NCBI RefSeq assembly: GCF_002934625.1
Contig: NZ_PTJD01000003.1
Location: 186,001 to 250,000, forward strand
DNA from: Kineococcus xinjiangensis
Lineage (GTDB): Bacteria > Actinomycetota > Actinomycetes > Actinomycetales > Kineococcaceae
Length of the DNA stretch: 64,000 nucleotides
Direction of reading: 5' to 3'
Positions 28,257-37,721 of this stretch are shown piece by piece; the first letter of the stretch is position 1; each line of letters opens with the position of its first letter. The notes beneath the pieces are model-generated. The model did no database searches, was not told the DNA's origin, and saw only the letters and a list, made by a program, of their open reading frames with translations. The translations under genes were made by a program, and so were the position numbers.

Positions 28257-29804
28257 GTGGAGCTCGAACTCAGAGGGATCACCAAGAGGTTCGGCTCCCT
28301 CACCGCCAACGACGGCATCGACCTCGTCGTGCGCCCCGGCGAGGTCCACGCCCTCCTCGGGGAGAACGGTGCGGGCAAGAGCACGCTGATGAACGTGCTC
28401 TACGGCCTGTACCAGCCCGACGAGGGTGAGATCGTCATCGACGGCCGCCCGGTCCGCTTCGGCGGGCCGGGCGACGCGATGGCCGCGGGCATCGGGATGG
28501 TCCACCAGCACTTCATGCTGGTGCCGACCTTCACCGCCGCGGAGAACGTCGTGCTCGGTGCGGAGCAGACCCGTGCGGGCGGGTTCCTCGACACCCGCCG
28601 CGCCCGCGAACTCGTCCGGGAGACGTCGGAGCGCTTCGGCCTGGCCGTGCCCCCCGACGCGCTCGTGGCCGACCTGGCCGTGGGCGTGCAGCAGCGCGTG
28701 GAGATCGTCAAGGCGCTCGTGCGCGATGCGAAGGTGCTCGTGCTCGACGAACCGACGGCGGTCCTCACCCCCAGCGAGACCGACGACCTCATGCGCGTCA
28801 TGCGGGAGCTCGCGGACGCCGGGACGTCGATCGTCTTCATCACCCACAAGCTGCGCGAGGTCCGGGCGGTCGCCGACCGCATCACCGTCATCCGCCGCGG
28901 CAAGGTCGTGGGGGAGGCGTCGCCGACGTCCTCCTCGGAGGAACTGGCGGCGCTCATGGTCGGCCGTCCCGTCCAGCTCGTCGTGGACAAGGCCCCGGCG
29001 ACGCCGGCGGAGCCCGTCCTCGAGGTGCAGGACCTGCGCGTCGTCGACGACGACGGCACGGTCCTGGTCGACGACGTCTCCTTCACCGTCCGCGGTGGCG
29101 AGGTGTTCGCGCTGGCGGGGGTCGACGGCAACGGCCAGTCCGAGCTGACCCGCTGCATCGTCGGGCTGCTGCGCCCGCAGACGGGCCGCATCCGCATCGA
29201 CGACACGGACGTGACGGGTGAGCCCGTCGACCGCGTCCTGGCGAGGGGTGTCGGCTACGTGCCCGAGGACCGCCTGCACGACGGCCTCGTCGGTTCCTTC
29301 AGCATCATCGAGAACCTCGTGCTGGACCTGGTGGGTTCCGCCCCCTACTCCAAGGGGTTCTCGCTGGACCGGGCGGCGCTGCGGCGCAACGCGGAGCAGC
29401 GCATCGAGGAGTTCGACATCCGGACCTCCTCGGCCGACGCCGCCGTCAGCACGCTCTCCGGCGGCAACCAGCAGAAGGTCGTCCTCGCCCGGGAGATGTC
29501 CCGCCCGCTGCGGCTGCTCGTCGTCGCGCAGCCCACCCGCGGCGTGGACGTCGGCTCCCAGGAGTTCGTCCACCAGCGCATCATCCGGGAGCGCGACGCC
29601 GGTGCCGCCGTCGTGCTCGTCTCCACGGAGCTCGACGAGGTCCGCGCCCTCGCCGACCGCATCGCGGTGATGTACCGCGGGCGGATCGCCGGCGAGGTGG
29701 GCCCCGACGCCCCCTCGGAGGAGATCGGCCTGCTGATGGCCGGCTCGCAGCCCACGGGCGGCACCCGCACCACCGCCCCCTCGACACCGGAGAGCACCGC
29801 GTGA
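28257..29804 (+). CDS. Nucleoside ABC transporter ATP-binding protein, two fused ATPase domains
   Basis: A protein of 515 aa. The first domain has Walker [10 protein letters not shown] and Walker [16 protein letters not shown]. The second has a degenerate P-loop GVDGNGQSE and signature [14 protein letters not shown], then [17 protein letters not shown]. This asymmetric pair is normal for the NupA/RbsA group. GTG 28257 lies seven bases after the lipoprotein stop. It energises the two permeases that follow. Confidence 0.94.
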   Translation: MELELRGITKRFGSLTANDGIDLVVRPGEVHALLGENGAGKSTLMNVLYGLYQPDEGEIVIDGRPVRFGGPGDAMAAGIGMVHQHFMLVPTFTAAENVVLGAEQTRAGGFLDTRRARELVRETSERFGLAVPPDALVADLAVGVQQRVEIVKALVRDAKVLVLDEPTAVLTPSETDDLMRVMRELADAGTSIVFITHKLREVRAVADRITVIRRGKVVGEASPTSSSEELAALMVGRPVQLVVDKAPATPAEPVLEVQDLRVVDDDGTVLVDDVSFTVRGGEVFALAGVDGNGQSELTRCIVGLLRPQTGRIRIDDTDVTGEPVDRVLARGVGYVPEDRLHDGLVGSFSIIENLVLDLVGSAPYSKGFSLDRAALRRNAEQRIEEFDIRTSSADAAVSTLSGGNQQKVVLAREMSRPLRLLVVAQPTRGVDVGSQEFVHQRIIRERDAGAAVVLVSTELDEVRALADRIAVMYRGRIAGEVGPDAPSEEIGLLMAGSQPTGGTRTTAPSTPESTA

Positions 29805-30994
29805 CCACCGAACGCGCCACCACCGCCCGCAGGGGCCGGACGGGCGAGTGGCTGGTGACCCTGCTGGCGGTCGTCGGCGCCCTGCTCGTGGGTGCCGTGC
29901 TCATCGCCATCGGCGACGAGCGCACCCGCACCGCTGCCGGCTACTTCTTCAGCTACCCCCTGGACACCTTCACCGAGGCCGGCTGGGCGGTGGTCGAGGC
30001 CTACACCGCGCTGTTCCACGGGGCGGTGTTCAACCCCGCGCAGACCGGCTCGGTCTGGGCCGCGCTGCGCCCGCTGTCGGAGACCCTCGTCAACGCGACC
30101 CCGCTGGTCCTGGCGGGGCTGTCCGTCGCGCTTGCCTTCCGCACCGGGCTGTTCAACATCGGGGCCCAGGGGCAGATCATCCTCGGCGCGATCTGCGCGG
30201 CGTGGATCGGTTTCGCCCTCGACCTCCCCGTCGGCCTGCACCTGCTCCTCGCGCTGGTCGGCGGGATCCTCGGCGGTGCCCTGTGGGGCGGCCTGGTGGG
30301 CTGGCTGAAGGCCCGCACCGGCGCCCACGAGGTCATCACGACGATCATGCTGAACTACATCGCGCTGAACCTGCTGGGCTTCCTGCTCGGCGTGCCCGGG
30401 TTCCAGCGACCGCCGTACGGGCAGGCCATCTCGGAGACCGTGGACCCGACCGCGCGGCTGCCGCTGCTGCTCGGCGGGGGGCTGCGCCTGCACCTCGGCC
30501 TCCTCCTCGCCGCCCTCGCCGCGGCCGGCGCGTGGTGGCTGCTGACCCGCAGCACGCCGGGCTTCCGGTTGCGTGCGGTCGGGGCGAACCCCGACGCGGC
30601 GCGCACCGCGGGGATCAACGTCGGGCGGACCCAGGTGCTGGCGATGGCGCTGGCCGGTGGGCTCGCCGGGCTGGCCGGCAGCACCCAGGTGCTCGGCGTG
30701 ACCGGCAGCGTGACCGGCAGCGTCGCGGGCACCATCGGCTTCGACGCCATCACCGTGGCCCTGCTCGGACGCAACAGCCCGGCCGGGGTCGTGGGGGCGG
30801 CGCTGCTGTTCGGCGGGCTGCGCGCGGGCGCCGTCCAGATGCAGTCCGTCAGCGGCGTCCCCGTGGACCTCGTCGGCGTGCTGCAAGCGCTCATCGTCCT
30901 GTTCATCGCCGCACCCGCCCTGGTGCGCACCGTCTTCCGCGTCCGCACCGGGGCCGGGGCCGGTTCCCAGCTCGCCCTCGGAGGTGCCCGGTGA
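29801..30994 (+). CDS. Nucleoside ABC transporter permease 1
   Basis: A protein of 397 aa of the BPD-transp-2 (RbsC/NupB-like) family with about ten helices. [19 protein letters not shown] and [16 protein letters not shown] are the conserved family segments, as is [17 protein letters not shown]. It starts GTGA-overlapped with the ATPase stop. Confidence 0.92.
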   Translation: MTTERATTARRGRTGEWLVTLLAVVGALLVGAVLIAIGDERTRTAAGYFFSYPLDTFTEAGWAVVEAYTALFHGAVFNPAQTGSVWAALRPLSETLVNATPLVLAGLSVALAFRTGLFNIGAQGQIILGAICAAWIGFALDLPVGLHLLLALVGGILGGALWGGLVGWLKARTGAHEVITTIMLNYIALNLLGFLLGVPGFQRPPYGQAISETVDPTARLPLLLGGGLRLHLGLLLAALAAAGAWWLLTRSTPGFRLRAVGANPDAARTAGINVGRTQVLAMALAGGLAGLAGSTQVLGVTGSVTGSVAGTIGFDAITVALLGRNSPAGVVGAALLFGGLRAGAVQMQSVSGVPVDLVGVLQALIVLFIAAPALVRTVFRVRTGAGAGSQLALGGAR

Positions 30995-32331
30995 GCGCTC
31001 GTCCAGCCGGTGCGGCCACCGAACCCGTCGGGCCCGCCGACGGGCCCGTGGTCCCGGAGATGGTCCCCAGCCACCAGCACGTCGACGCCCCGCCGCCGCC
31101 CGGGCGCCGCCTCGCCGGGGCGGGCGTCCTCGCCGTCGCCGGCCTGGCGTGCATCCTCGGCTGGGGCCTGGGTGCCGGGGAGCGCGCCGAGGCGGGTTTC
31201 CGCGTCGCGGGCGACACCGGCGCGTTCACCCTGCCCGTGCCGGGGACGCCCATCGCCCTCGGCGTGGCGGTCCTGCTCGTGGCGGCGTGGCAGGCCGTGC
31301 GCGGCTTCCCGCGCCGGTGGGCGCCGTTCGTGGTCGCGTTCGCGGCCGTGTGCTTCGTCGTGAGCTTCCTCTGCTGGGCGCAGAGCGGCGCGGCGGGCGC
31401 GGGTGTCGACATCACCCGGATCCTGCGGGCGAGCGTGTTCCTCGCCACCCCGCTCATCCTGGGTGCGCTGGCCGGTGTGCTCTGCGAGCGCAGCGGCGTC
31501 GTCAACGTCGCCATCGAGGGGCAGATGCTCCTCGGGGCCTTCGCCGGTGCGGTGGGTGCCTCGCTCGCCGCCAGCCTCGGTGTCGGCGTGGTCGCGGCGG
31601 TCGTCGCCGGTGCGCTGATGGGTGTGCTGCTGGCGCTGTTCGCGCTGAAGTACCGGGTGGACCAGGTCATCCTCGGCGTCGTCCTCAACGCCCTGGCCCT
31701 GGGGCTGACCGGCTGGGCGTACGAGGCGCTGCTGCAGCGCGACCCGCAGCGCTACAACTCCCCGAACGGCTTCCTGCAGCCCATCGCGATCCCGCTGCTG
31801 TCGGACATCCCGGTCCTCGGGCCGCTGCTGTTCAACCAGAACATCATCGTCTACCTGATGTTCGCGCTGATCGTCGTCGTCGACGTCGTGCTGTTCCGGA
31901 CCCGCTGGGGCCTGCGCACGCGCGCCGTGGGCGAGCACCCCAAGGCGGCGGCGACCGTCGGCATCCGCGTCCTGCGGGTGCGCTGGGTCAACGTCATCGC
32001 CGGCGGTGCGCTGGCGGGGCTGGCCGGGGCGTTCCTGTCGATCGGCACGATCGGCACGTTCACCGACAACATGTCCGCCGGGAAGGGGTTCATCGCCCTG
32101 GCGGCGGTCATCTTCGGCCGGTGGAGCCCGCGGGGCGCGACCGCGGCGGCGCTGCTGTTCGGCTTCGCCACCGCCCTGCAGCAGCTCGTCGGGACGCTGC
32201 AGACGCCGGTGCCCGTGCCCTCCAGCCTGCTGGCGATGCTGCCGTACCTGGTGACCGTCTTCGCGGTCGCCGGGCTCGTGGGCCGGGTCCGCCCGCCCGC
32301 CGCCAGCAACCAGCCCTACCCGGCCAGGTGA
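30991..32331 (+). CDS. Nucleoside ABC transporter permease 2
   Basis: A protein of 446 aa of the BPD-transp-2 family. It has an extra N-terminal part (about 130 residues with three helices) before the conserved LCERSGVVNVAIEGQMLLGA. Family motifs RVDQVILGVVLNALALGLTG, RAVGEHPKAAATVGI and FIALAAVIFGRW follow. It overlaps the upstream permease stop (30991-30994) and the cdd start (32328-32331), so transport and salvage genes are translationally linked. Confidence 0.92.
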   Translation: MSARPAGAATEPVGPADGPVVPEMVPSHQHVDAPPPPGRRLAGAGVLAVAGLACILGWGLGAGERAEAGFRVAGDTGAFTLPVPGTPIALGVAVLLVAAWQAVRGFPRRWAPFVVAFAAVCFVVSFLCWAQSGAAGAGVDITRILRASVFLATPLILGALAGVLCERSGVVNVAIEGQMLLGAFAGAVGASLAASLGVGVVAAVVAGALMGVLLALFALKYRVDQVILGVVLNALALGLTGWAYEALLQRDPQRYNSPNGFLQPIAIPLLSDIPVLGPLLFNQNIIVYLMFALIVVVDVVLFRTRWGLRTRAVGEHPKAAATVGIRVLRVRWVNVIAGGALAGLAGAFLSIGTIGTFTDNMSAGKGFIALAAVIFGRWSPRGATAAALLFGFATALQQLVGTLQTPVPVPSSLLAMLPYLVTVFAVAGLVGRVRPPAASNQPYPAR

Positions 32332-32954
32332 GCGTGGATCCCGGAAGCGTGGATCCCGGAAGCGTGGATCCCGGAAGCGTGGATCCCGGAAGCGTGGATC
32401 CCGGAAGCGTGGATCCCGGAAGCGTGGACGCGACGGACGGTGCGCAGGCGGCACCGGGCCCGCGGGTCGACTGGGAGGCGCTGCGGGCGGCGGCGCGGGA
32501 GGCCGCGGAGCGGGCCTACGTGCCCTACTCCCGCTTCCCCGTCGGCGCTGCGGCGCTCGTCGACGACGGCCGCGTCATCAGCGGCTGCAACGTCGAGAAC
32601 GCCTCCTACGGGCTGACGCTGTGCGCGGAGTGCACCCTCGTGGGGCAGTTGCGCATGAGCGGTGGCGGCCGACTGGTCGCCTTCGCCTGCGTGGACGGCG
32701 CCGGTGGGGTGCTCATGCCGTGCGGGCGCTGCCGGCAGTTGCTGTGGGAGTTCGGCGGGCCCTCGCTGCTGGTGGACTCCGCGCGCGGAGTGGTGGCGAT
32801 GACGGAGGTCCTGCCGGACGCCTTCGGGCCGGCGGACCTCGAGGACGAGGCGCGACGCGCGCCGGAGGACGACGGGGCGCGACGCGCACCCGGCAACGAC
32901 GAGACGCGCCGGGCCCCTGCGGGCCGGACCGGTGCGGGGGGAGTGCAGGAGTGA
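32328..32954 (+). CDS. cdd: Cytidine deaminase with repeat-encoded N-terminal extension
   Basis: The enzyme (208 aa from GTG 32328) deaminates cytidine and deoxycytidine. Zinc ligands and the proton-shuttle Glu are in LCAEC and PCGRCRQLL, and GCNVENASYGLT is the substrate loop. Homology begins only at RAAAREAAERAYVPYSRFPV. Before it lie six perfect VDPGS pentapeptides, each beginning with GTG and therefore a possible start. After the roughly 130-residue core there is a C-terminal tail with three RRAP-containing repeats. The first GTG overlaps the permease stop, which favours translation of the whole repeat. Ordinary Cdd is 125-140 aa. Confidence 0.88.
   Translation: MSVDPGSVDPGSVDPGSVDPGSVDPGSVDPGSVDATDGAQAAPGPRVDWEALRAAAREAAERAYVPYSRFPVGAAALVDDGRVISGCNVENASYGLTLCAECTLVGQLRMSGGGRLVAFACVDGAGGVLMPCGRCRQLLWEFGGPSLLVDSARGVVAMTEVLPDAFGPADLEDEARRAPEDDGARRAPGNDETRRAPAGRTGAGGVQE
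32334..32423 (+). repeat. Six exact tandem copies of a 15-bp unit GTGGATCCCGGAAGC
   Basis: The copies start at 32334, 32349, 32364, 32379, 32394 and 32409. The unit is a multiple of three and in frame with cdd, encoding Val-Asp-Pro-Gly-Ser. A seventh partial GTGGA follows at 32424. Perfect identity suggests recent expansion. Confidence 0.95.
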
Positions 32955-34234
32955 GCCAGCAGTTCGCGGCGGTCGACGTCATCCGCACCAAGCGGGACGG
33001 CGGCGCGCTGAGCGACGCCCAGATCGACTGGGTCATCGACGCCTACACGCGCGGGGAGGTCGCCGAGGAGCAGATGTCGGCGCTGGCGATGGCGATCCTG
33101 CTGCGGGGCATGACCCGCGCGGAGATCAGCCGCTGGACGCGGGCGATGATCGCCAGCGGTTCGCGGCTGGACTTCTCCGGGCTGCCCCGCCCCGCGGTCG
33201 ACAAGCACTCCACCGGTGGCGTCGGCGACAAGGTGACCCTGCCGCTGGCGCCGCTGGTGGCCGCCTGCGGCGCGGCCGTGCCGCAGCTGTCCGGCCGCGG
33301 CCTCGGCCACACCGGCGGGACGCTGGACAAGCTGGAGTCCGTCCCGGGCTGGCGCGCGGCGCTGAGCCTGGACGAGGTCGACGCCCAGCTGCGCGACGTC
33401 GGCGCCGTCATCTGCGCCGCCACCGCCGACCTGGCGCCGGCCGACCGCAAGCTGTACGCCCTGCGGGACGTCACGGGCACCGTGGAGGCCGTGCCGCTCA
33501 TCGCCAGCTCCATCATGAGCAAGAAGATCGCCGAGGGCACCCGGGCGCTCGTGCTCGACGTGAAGGTCGGCTCGGGGGCCTTCATGAAGGACCTCGACCT
33601 CGCGCGGGAGCTGGCGACGACGATGGTCGCGCTGGGCACCGACGCCGGGGTCGAGACCCGCGCCCTCATCACGGACATGTCGACCCCGCTGGGCCGCACC
33701 GCCGGCAACGCCCTGGAGGTGCGGGAGTCGGTGGAGGTCCTCGCCGGCGGTGGCCCCGCCGACCTCGTCGAGCTCACCGTGGTCCTCGCCCGGGAGATGC
33801 TCGACGCGGTGGGGATCCGCGACGTCGACCCCGCCGACGCCCTGCGCGACGGGCGGGCCATGGACGCGTGGCGGCGGATGATCGCCGCCCAGGGCGGGGA
33901 CCCGGACGCGGAGCTGCCCACCGCCAGGCACACCCACGTCGTCACCGCCGAGGCCGACGGGGTGCTCAGCACGGTCGACGCCCTCGCGGTGGGCGTGGCC
34001 GCCTGGCGCCTCGGTGCCGGCCGCGCGCGCCGGGAGGAGGCCGTGCAGGCGGGTGCGGGGGTGGAGCTGCACGCCGTGCGCGGTGAGCGGGTGCGCGCCG
34101 GTCAGCCGCTGCTGACCCTGCACACGGACACCCCGGAGCGCTTCGAGTGGGCGCTGCAGGCGCTCGAGGGCGGCATCGCCGTCGGCGGTGGGGCGGCGGC
34201 GGTCCCGCTGGTGCGGGAGCGCATCACCGCCTGA
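32951..34234 (+). CDS. deoA: Thymidine/pyrimidine-nucleoside phosphorylase
   Basis: The enzyme (427 aa) splits thymidine and deoxyuridine with phosphate to base plus deoxyribose-1-phosphate, taking the deoxyuridine made by Cdd. Visible are the signature SGRGLGHTGGTLDKLES, the phosphate loop DKHSTGGVGDKVTLPLAP and SKKIAEGTRALVLDVKVGSG. GTG 32951 overlaps the cdd stop. It is the last gene of the transporter-cdd-deoA operon. Confidence 0.95.
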   Translation: MSQQFAAVDVIRTKRDGGALSDAQIDWVIDAYTRGEVAEEQMSALAMAILLRGMTRAEISRWTRAMIASGSRLDFSGLPRPAVDKHSTGGVGDKVTLPLAPLVAACGAAVPQLSGRGLGHTGGTLDKLESVPGWRAALSLDEVDAQLRDVGAVICAATADLAPADRKLYALRDVTGTVEAVPLIASSIMSKKIAEGTRALVLDVKVGSGAFMKDLDLARELATTMVALGTDAGVETRALITDMSTPLGRTAGNALEVRESVEVLAGGGPADLVELTVVLAREMLDAVGIRDVDPADALRDGRAMDAWRRMIAAQGGDPDAELPTARHTHVVTAEADGVLSTVDALAVGVAAWRLGAGRARREEAVQAGAGVELHAVRGERVRAGQPLLTLHTDTPERFEWALQALEGGIAVGGGAAAVPLVRERITA

Positions 34235-34243
34235 GGACCGGTT

Positions 34244-34277
34244 GCGGGGCGGGCGTTTCGGGCGCGCCCGCCCCCGC
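34244..34277 (+). terminator. GC hairpin after deoA
   Basis: GCGGGGCGGGCG (34244-34255) pairs with CGCCCGCCCCCGC (34265-34277) with one bulged base and a nine-base loop that includes TTT. Confidence 0.45.
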
Positions 34278-34335
34278 GACTGAGCCGTGGAGGTGAATCC
34301 GTCGACTCGGGGTGCACTCCCGCTCACCGCGTGTC

Positions 34336-34341
34336 GAGACT
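34336..34341 (+). promoter_or_regulatory. Possible leaderless -10 element (GAGACT)
   Basis: GAGACT is six bases before ATG 34348. The hexamer is off consensus at position 1, but the spacing fits the window-wide pattern. Confidence 0.35.
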
Positions 34342-34347
34342 CATGGC

Positions 34348-35577
34348 ATGTTCACCAAGGCCGCCTCGTCCGGATCCCCCAAGCGGGGACTCGGCTTCGC
34401 CACGCGCATGATGCTCAGCCTCGGGCTGACGCTGGCGGCCGTCGGCGGGGTCCAGTACGGCCTCGTCGCCCACACCGTCACGCAGCGGGCCGACGAGCAG
34501 CTGGCCTCGGACCACTCCGCCGACGCGAAGGTCCTGCGCGAGCTGTACAACGCCCCCGGCGCGGGCCTCCTGGAGGCCGAGGAGGCCCTGGACAACCTCG
34601 CCGCGCGCCCCGGCGTGCACCGGGTGGCCCTGCTGGACGCGACCGGCCTCGTCCTCGCGGTCGGACGGCCCCGCCACGACGTGGGCGCCCACTCCGTCCA
34701 CGAGGGCGCCGAGGCCACCGCCTTCCGCGGTGCCCTCGACCCGCAGCGCATCGTCAAGCGCCGCGTCGACGACGCCACCGCTGCCCTGGTGCTCGCCGTC
34801 AGCCGGAGCGGCGAGCCCACCGTCCACGCCGACGGCCGCGACAAGGTCGTGCGCGTGCCCCTGCTGCTGCGCCAGGAGCACGGGGTCCTGGAGGTCGTCC
34901 GCTCCGGGGACGAGGTGCGCCAGCAGGTCGCGGACCTGCGCAGCGTCCTCCTGCTCACCCTGGCGCTCGGGCTCGCGCTGGCCATGCCGGCGTTCTACCT
35001 CCTGGGCGGCCGCCAGCTCAGCAACCGCCACGGGCAGGCCCTGCAGAGCTCCACCACCGACGCCCTCACCGGTCTGCGCAACCACCGCAGCTTCCACGAG
35101 ACCCTGCGCGAGGAGCTGGGCGCGGCCCAGCGCGGCGGGCGCCCGCTCACGCTCGTGCTGGTGGACCTCGACGGGTTCAAGCAGGTCAACGACACCTTCG
35201 GCCACCGCCGCGGCGACACGGTGCTGGCCTCCGTCGCCTTCGTCCTGCGCGAGCACGTCCCGCCGGGCTGCGCCTACCGCCTCGGTGGCGACGAGTTCGC
35301 CCTGCTGCTGCCGGGTGCGACCCTGGAGGAGGGGCTCGACGTGGCCGAGCGGGTCCGCGAGACCGTGGAGTTCTCGGTGGAGGGCGTCACCACCAGCATC
35401 GGCGTCGCCGGCCTCGACGCGAGCGCGCCGGACGCGGAGTCCCTCGTCGAGCACGCCGACGTCGCGATGTACGCGGCCAAGCGCAGCGGGCGCAACCAGG
35501 TCGTCAACGCCGCCGAGCTGCTCAGCGAGCCGGTGGAGTCCCTCAGCGCGGACGTGACCTCCGAGCGGGCCGGCTGA
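34348..35577 (+). CDS. Membrane-bound diguanylate cyclase (GGDEF domain)
   Basis: A protein of 409 aa. A helix at about 20-42, an extracytoplasmic sensor region of about 160 residues and a second helix at about 205-228 precede a GGDEF domain (DALTGLRNHRSF ... RLGGDEFALLLPG, GGDEF at about residues 313-317). The active-site motif is intact, so synthesis of cyclic di-GMP is expected. The RxxD inhibitory site normally found just before the GGDEF strand is absent. No HAMP domain is obvious. It sits between deoA and add, but no shared operon is evident because a hairpin precedes it. Confidence 0.88.
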   Translation: MFTKAASSGSPKRGLGFATRMMLSLGLTLAAVGGVQYGLVAHTVTQRADEQLASDHSADAKVLRELYNAPGAGLLEAEEALDNLAARPGVHRVALLDATGLVLAVGRPRHDVGAHSVHEGAEATAFRGALDPQRIVKRRVDDATAALVLAVSRSGEPTVHADGRDKVVRVPLLLRQEHGVLEVVRSGDEVRQQVADLRSVLLLTLALGLALAMPAFYLLGGRQLSNRHGQALQSSTTDALTGLRNHRSFHETLREELGAAQRGGRPLTLVLVDLDGFKQVNDTFGHRRGDTVLASVAFVLREHVPPGCAYRLGGDEFALLLPGATLEEGLDVAERVRETVEFSVEGVTTSIGVAGLDASAPDAESLVEHADVAMYAAKRSGRNQVVNAAELLSEPVESLSADVTSERAG

Positions 35578-35639
35578 CCCCGACCCGCTCGGCCCGGCCA
35601 GCCCGACCGACCGGCCCGACCGCTGCCGTGGTGCGGCCC

Positions 35640-35645
35640 TAGGCT
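35640..35645 (+). promoter_or_regulatory. Leaderless -10 element (TAGGCT) for add
   Basis: TAGGCT ends six bases before ATG 35652. It is one of the clearest examples in the window. Confidence 0.6.
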
Positions 35646-35651
35646 CGCACC

Positions 35652-36797
35652 ATGGCAGCTGACGTCCCCACCCCCACCGCGGACCTGCTCGACACGGTCC
35701 GCGCGCTCCCCAAGGTCTCCCTGCACGACCACCTCGACGGCGGCCTGCGCCCCGAGACGATCGTGGAGATCGCCTCGGCGAACGGTCACGCGCTGCCGAC
35801 GACGGATCCCGACGAGCTGCGCGAGTGGTTCCGCACCGCGGCCGACTCCGGGTCGCTGGAGCTGTACCTGGAGACCTTCGCCCACACCACCGCCGTGATG
35901 CAGGACGCCGAGTCCCTCGCCCGCGTCGCCACCGAGACCGTCCTGGACCTCGCCGCCGACGGCGTCGTCTACGGGGAGCTGCGCTACGCCCCCGAGCAGC
36001 ACCTCACGCAGGGCCTGAGCCTGGACGAGGTCGTCCTGGCGGTCGAGGAGGGTTTCCGCCGCGGTGAGCAGCTCGCCGCCGAGCAGGGCCGCACCATCCG
36101 GGTCGGCACCCTCGTGACCGCGATGCGCCACGCCGAGCGGGGCCTGGAGATCGCCGAACTGGCCCTGCGACACCGTGACGCCGGCGTGGTCGGCTTCGAC
36201 ATCGCCGGCGCCGAGGCCGGTTTCCCCCCCACGCGCCAGCTCGAGGCGTTCCGGATGCTGCACGAGGGGGAGTTCCCCGTCACCATCCACGCCGGTGAGG
36301 CCGCGGGCCTGGAGAGCATCCGCGAGGCGGTCGCCGTCTGCGGCACCCAGCGCATCGGCCACGGCGTCCGCATCGTCGACGACATCGAGGTCCTCGGCGG
36401 GACGGACGACGCCGGCCGCCCCCGGGTCCGCCTGGGGCGCACCGCGTCCTGGGTGCGCGACCGGCGCATCCCGCTGGAGCTGTGCCCCACGAGCAACGTC
36501 CAGACGGGGGCCGCGAGCAGCGTGGCCGAGCACCCGGTGACGCTGCTGAAGGACCTGCGCTTCCGGGTCACCGTGAACACCGACAACCGCCTCGTCTCGG
36601 GCACCTCGCTGAGCCGGGAGTTCGCGCTGCTCGTCGAGCAGGCCGGCTGGACGCTGGACGACGTGCGCTGGGCGACGACGAACGCCGCGCGCGCCGCCTT
36701 CCTGCCCTACGACGAGCGCATCCGCATCATCAGCTCGGTCGTCGAGCCCGGCTTCGCCGCCGCCCAGGGGCGCACCCCCCGCCACGCGGCGGGCTGA
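35652..36797 (+). CDS. add: Adenosine deaminase
   Basis: The enzyme (381 aa) deaminates adenosine and deoxyadenosine to inosine forms, which purine nucleoside phosphorylase (46130) can then split. Zinc and catalytic residues are in [29 protein letters not shown] and [21 protein letters not shown] is also typical. The length is slightly above the E. coli enzyme because of an insert around [19 protein letters not shown]. The ATG start is fixed by the adjacent -10. Confidence 0.94.
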   Translation: MAADVPTPTADLLDTVRALPKVSLHDHLDGGLRPETIVEIASANGHALPTTDPDELREWFRTAADSGSLELYLETFAHTTAVMQDAESLARVATETVLDLAADGVVYGELRYAPEQHLTQGLSLDEVVLAVEEGFRRGEQLAAEQGRTIRVGTLVTAMRHAERGLEIAELALRHRDAGVVGFDIAGAEAGFPPTRQLEAFRMLHEGEFPVTIHAGEAAGLESIREAVAVCGTQRIGHGVRIVDDIEVLGGTDDAGRPRVRLGRTASWVRDRRIPLELCPTSNVQTGAASSVAEHPVTLLKDLRFRVTVNTDNRLVSGTSLSREFALLVEQAGWTLDDVRWATTNAARAAFLPYDERIRIISSVVEPGFAAAQGRTPRHAAG

Positions 36798-36844
36798 GGC
36801 GCCGTTCCCCGCGCAGAGGGTTTCCTCCCGGTCGGCTGACGCCC

Positions 36845-36902
36845 GGGGAGGACCCCTTCCGTGGTCCCGATCCGCCTCCGGACCACGGAAGGGGTCCTCT
36901 CC
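36845..36902. terminator. Strong bidirectional hairpin after add
   Basis: A perfect 20-bp stem, 36848-36867 with 36880-36899, is extended outward by a wobble and two G-C pairs. The loop has 12 bases. It separates add from the convergent ALDH-like gene. Confidence 0.8.
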
Positions 36903-36920
36903 GGAGTCGGGCTGGGCACG

Positions 36921-37721
36921 CTACGAGCGGACGGTGCTGCTGCGGCGCAGCGGGAACAGCCAGCCCGGGTCCGGCGCGGAGCCCTCGGCCAGGCCCGGAA
37001 CCTCCCCGGCCAGCGGCGCCAGCACCACCCGGTCGTGCTCCGCCGCGGCGACCCGCAGGGCCCGCAGCGCGCCCTCCTCCAGGCCCGCACCACCGCGGGC
37101 GTCCACGGCGTCCACCCCGGGGGCGAGCCGGTCCAGCACGCCCAGCCGCCCCGCCCCGCTGCCCTGGGGGACCGTCACCAGCCCCACCGGGATGCCCGCC
37201 ACCACCGAGGCGTCCGCCAGCTGCAGCGCCGCGCCGGTGCCGCCGGGGCCCGGCACGAGGACGCACGCCCCGCCCGCCACCAGCACGGGAGCCAGCACCG
37301 ACACCGCACCGAGGAGGACGTGCGTGGTGGGGGCGAGGGTGAGCACCACCCCGGCGCTGCGCTCCACCACCCGCCCCCGCGAGGTCACCGGGGCGGGCAG
37401 CAGGTCGAGCTTGTCGGACCACCCGGCCCACCACACGAGCCGGTCCACCGCGGCCTCGACCTCACCCAGCGCCGCGGAGAGCGGCCGGCCGCTGCGGCGC
37501 AGCTCGCTCACGAAGGGGCCGCGGCGCCCCTCGACCTCCGCGGCCAGCGCCGCCAGCGCCCGTCCACGCGCCACCGGGGCCAGCCGCCACCACTCCTGCG
37601 CCGCCGCCGCGGCCGCGGCCAGCAGCTCCGCCGGCTCGCGGGGCGCCGTGCGCGCACCGCCGCCCAGCGGGGGACGGGAGGGGAGGGACCGCAGGACCCG
37701 GGCCCCGGCGCGCTCAGCCAC
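36921..37721 (-). CDS. Truncated aldehyde-dehydrogenase-like protein (N-terminal half only)
   Basis: A protein of 266 aa. Helical segments and WWAGWSDKLDLLPAPV resemble the N-terminal cofactor domain of ALDH proteins, followed by VLTLAPTTHVLLGAVSVLAP and AGIPVGLVTVPQGSG. The protein stops where the catalytic domain should start, so the LELGGK Glu and the GQxC Cys are missing. It starts at GTG 37721, overlapping the stop of the second ALDH-like gene by eight bases. Function unknown; catalysis is unlikely. Confidence 0.65.
   Translation of the reverse strand: MAERAGARVLRSLPSRPPLGGGARTAPREPAELLAAAAAAAQEWWRLAPVARGRALAALAAEVEGRRGPFVSELRRSGRPLSAALGEVEAAVDRLVWWAGWSDKLDLLPAPVTSRGRVVERSAGVVLTLAPTTHVLLGAVSVLAPVLVAGGACVLVPGPGGTGAALQLADASVVAGIPVGLVTVPQGSGAGRLGVLDRLAPGVDAVDARGGAGLEEGALRALRVAAAEHDRVVLAPLAGEVPGLAEGSAPDPGWLFPLRRSSTVRS

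Noticed and set aside
28257-29804. Degenerate second P-loop in the nucleoside ATPase as a mutation
   Set aside because: GVDGNGQSE-type second sites are standard in the RbsA/NupA double-ATPase family.
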